The position numbers and the translations under genes are program-made. This document shows, in pieces, positions 63,504-64,000 of a stretch of 64,000 nt of DNA. Position 1 is the stretch's first letter; each line of letters begins with the position of its first letter. Source of the DNA: Planctomycetota bacterium (lineage in GTDB: Bacteria > Planctomycetota > UBA1135 > GCA-002686595); the NCBI GenBank assembly GCA_016714045.1, contig JADJNY010000001.1, positions 682,001 through 746,000 on the forward strand. The letters run 5' to 3'. The notes under the pieces are model-generated. The model was not told the DNA's origin, ran no database searches, and worked only from the letters and a program-made list of their open reading frames with translations.

Positions 63504-64000
63504 ACTCGACGTGCTCGGCTGTGACAACCACCTGCTCGCCGTCCGCAAGCCCGCGGGGATGCCGGTCGTCCCCGATTCGAGCGCGGATGCGAGTCTGTTC
63601 GACGTCGCGCGCGCGTGGCTCGCGCGCGAGTTCGCGAAGCCCGGGAACGTCTTCCTGGGTGTCGTGCACCGCCTCGATCGCCCTGTTTCGGGCGTGGTGC
63701 TCTTCGCGCGCACGAGCAAGGCCGCCGCGCGTCTCTCCGAGCAGTGGCGAGCGCATCGCGCGGTGAAGACCTACTGGGCCGTGGGGGAGGGGCGGCCCAC
63801 GGCGGGTGAAGGAGAGCACGTCGAGCACCTCGCCAAGGACGAGGCCCGCAACGTCGTGCACGGCGTTCGCGCTGGCGCCCCCGGCGCGCGCGAGGCGCGC
63901 ACGCACTGGCGCGTGCTCGCAGCGGCTCACGGCCGGACGCTCTACGAGTTCCTCCCGCTGACGGGGCGGCCGCATCAACTGCGCCACTGCGCGCGCTCGC
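63496..64000 (+). CDS. RluA-family pseudouridine synthase, 3' end outside the window
   Basis: The GTG at 63496 overlaps the preceding gene by 8 bp; the frame is still open at base 64000 (168 codons). Motifs: LAVRKPAGMPVVPDSSADAS (motif I), FLGVVHRLDRPVSGVVLFAR (motif II with the catalytic Asp in HRLD), AHRAVKTYWAVGEGRPTAGE and LYEFLPLTGRPHQLRHCARS (motif III, GRpHQlR). It converts uridine to pseudouridine in RNA; the exact site cannot be told, as no S4 domain precedes the catalytic part. Coupling to an rRNA methyltransferase favours an rRNA target. Confidence 0.9.
   Translation, partial: MRELDVLGCDNHLLAVRKPAGMPVVPDSSADASLFDVARAWLAREFAKPGNVFLGVVHRLDRPVSGVVLFARTSKAAARLSEQWRAHRAVKTYWAVGEGRPTAGEGEHVEHLAKDEARNVVHGVRAGAPGAREARTHWRVLAAAHGRTLYEFLPLTGRPHQLRHCARS

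Overview
The window is very GC-rich and gene-dense. Its gene content points to a planctomycete (phylum Planctomycetota), probably one of the deep marine lineages. The clues are secreted FG-GAP and pre-peptidase-type repeat proteins that share a C-terminal cassette ending in Trp, a sigma factor next to a zinc-ribbon Ser/Thr kinase, ExbB/ExbD genes next to toroid proteins, a membrane pyrophosphatase and futalosine-pathway menaquinone synthesis. The assignment is inferred from gene content; no rRNA marker is present and I recognised no tRNA.

Layout. 1-9.7 kb: housekeeping and metabolic genes (BtpA-like protein, moaB, cheX-like, FG-GAP protein, secreted nuclease, a PEP-phosphotransferase with altered catalytic residues, thrB). 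9.8-10.3 kb: a 7-bp minisatellite and a possible structured RNA. 10.3-19.9 kb: a stand-alone aminotransferase-tail protein, M28 peptidase, methyltransferase, MauE/thioredoxin-like membrane protein, SGNH hydrolase, EamA transporter, metallophosphatase, DedA. 19.9-20.7 kb: three large palindromes and a 14-bp repeat array beside hppA. 24-36.8 kb: a minus-strand envelope locus (two membrane proteins, two ExbD, ExbB, two TPR-type secreted proteins, two paralogous toroid proteins with TonB-like N-termini). 37-44 kb: secreted metallopeptidases, a YceI-type protein, a degenerate GGDEF-like protein. 44.4-52.2 kb: EF-P, a candidate selenoprotein, ApaG, sigma factor, kinase, M64 lipoprotein, peroxiredoxin, DinB. 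52.4-59.5 kb: both subunits of topoisomerase VI, separated by a large secreted repeat protein. 59.5-64 kb: mqnA, TerB-like and AIM24-like proteins, an rRNA methyltransferase and a pseudouridine synthase that runs off the window.

The two points of greatest interest: (1) a 117-residue reading frame at 45204-45557 (minus strand) with an in-frame TGA in a C-S-S-TGA context, followed at the expected distance by a SECIS-like hairpin; (2) the ExbB/ExbD/TPR locus, whose toroid proteins carry a TonB-type membrane anchor with the conserved membrane histidine but no TonB C-terminal domain, which suggests a proton-motive-force-coupled envelope machine of unknown purpose.

Quality note: at least five genes (thrB, EamA, metallophosphatase, large TPR protein, YceI fusion) are broken by 1-2 base length changes in homopolymers or GC-dinucleotide runs. 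This looks more like residual long-read assembly error than gene decay, so those genes are given over their full span.
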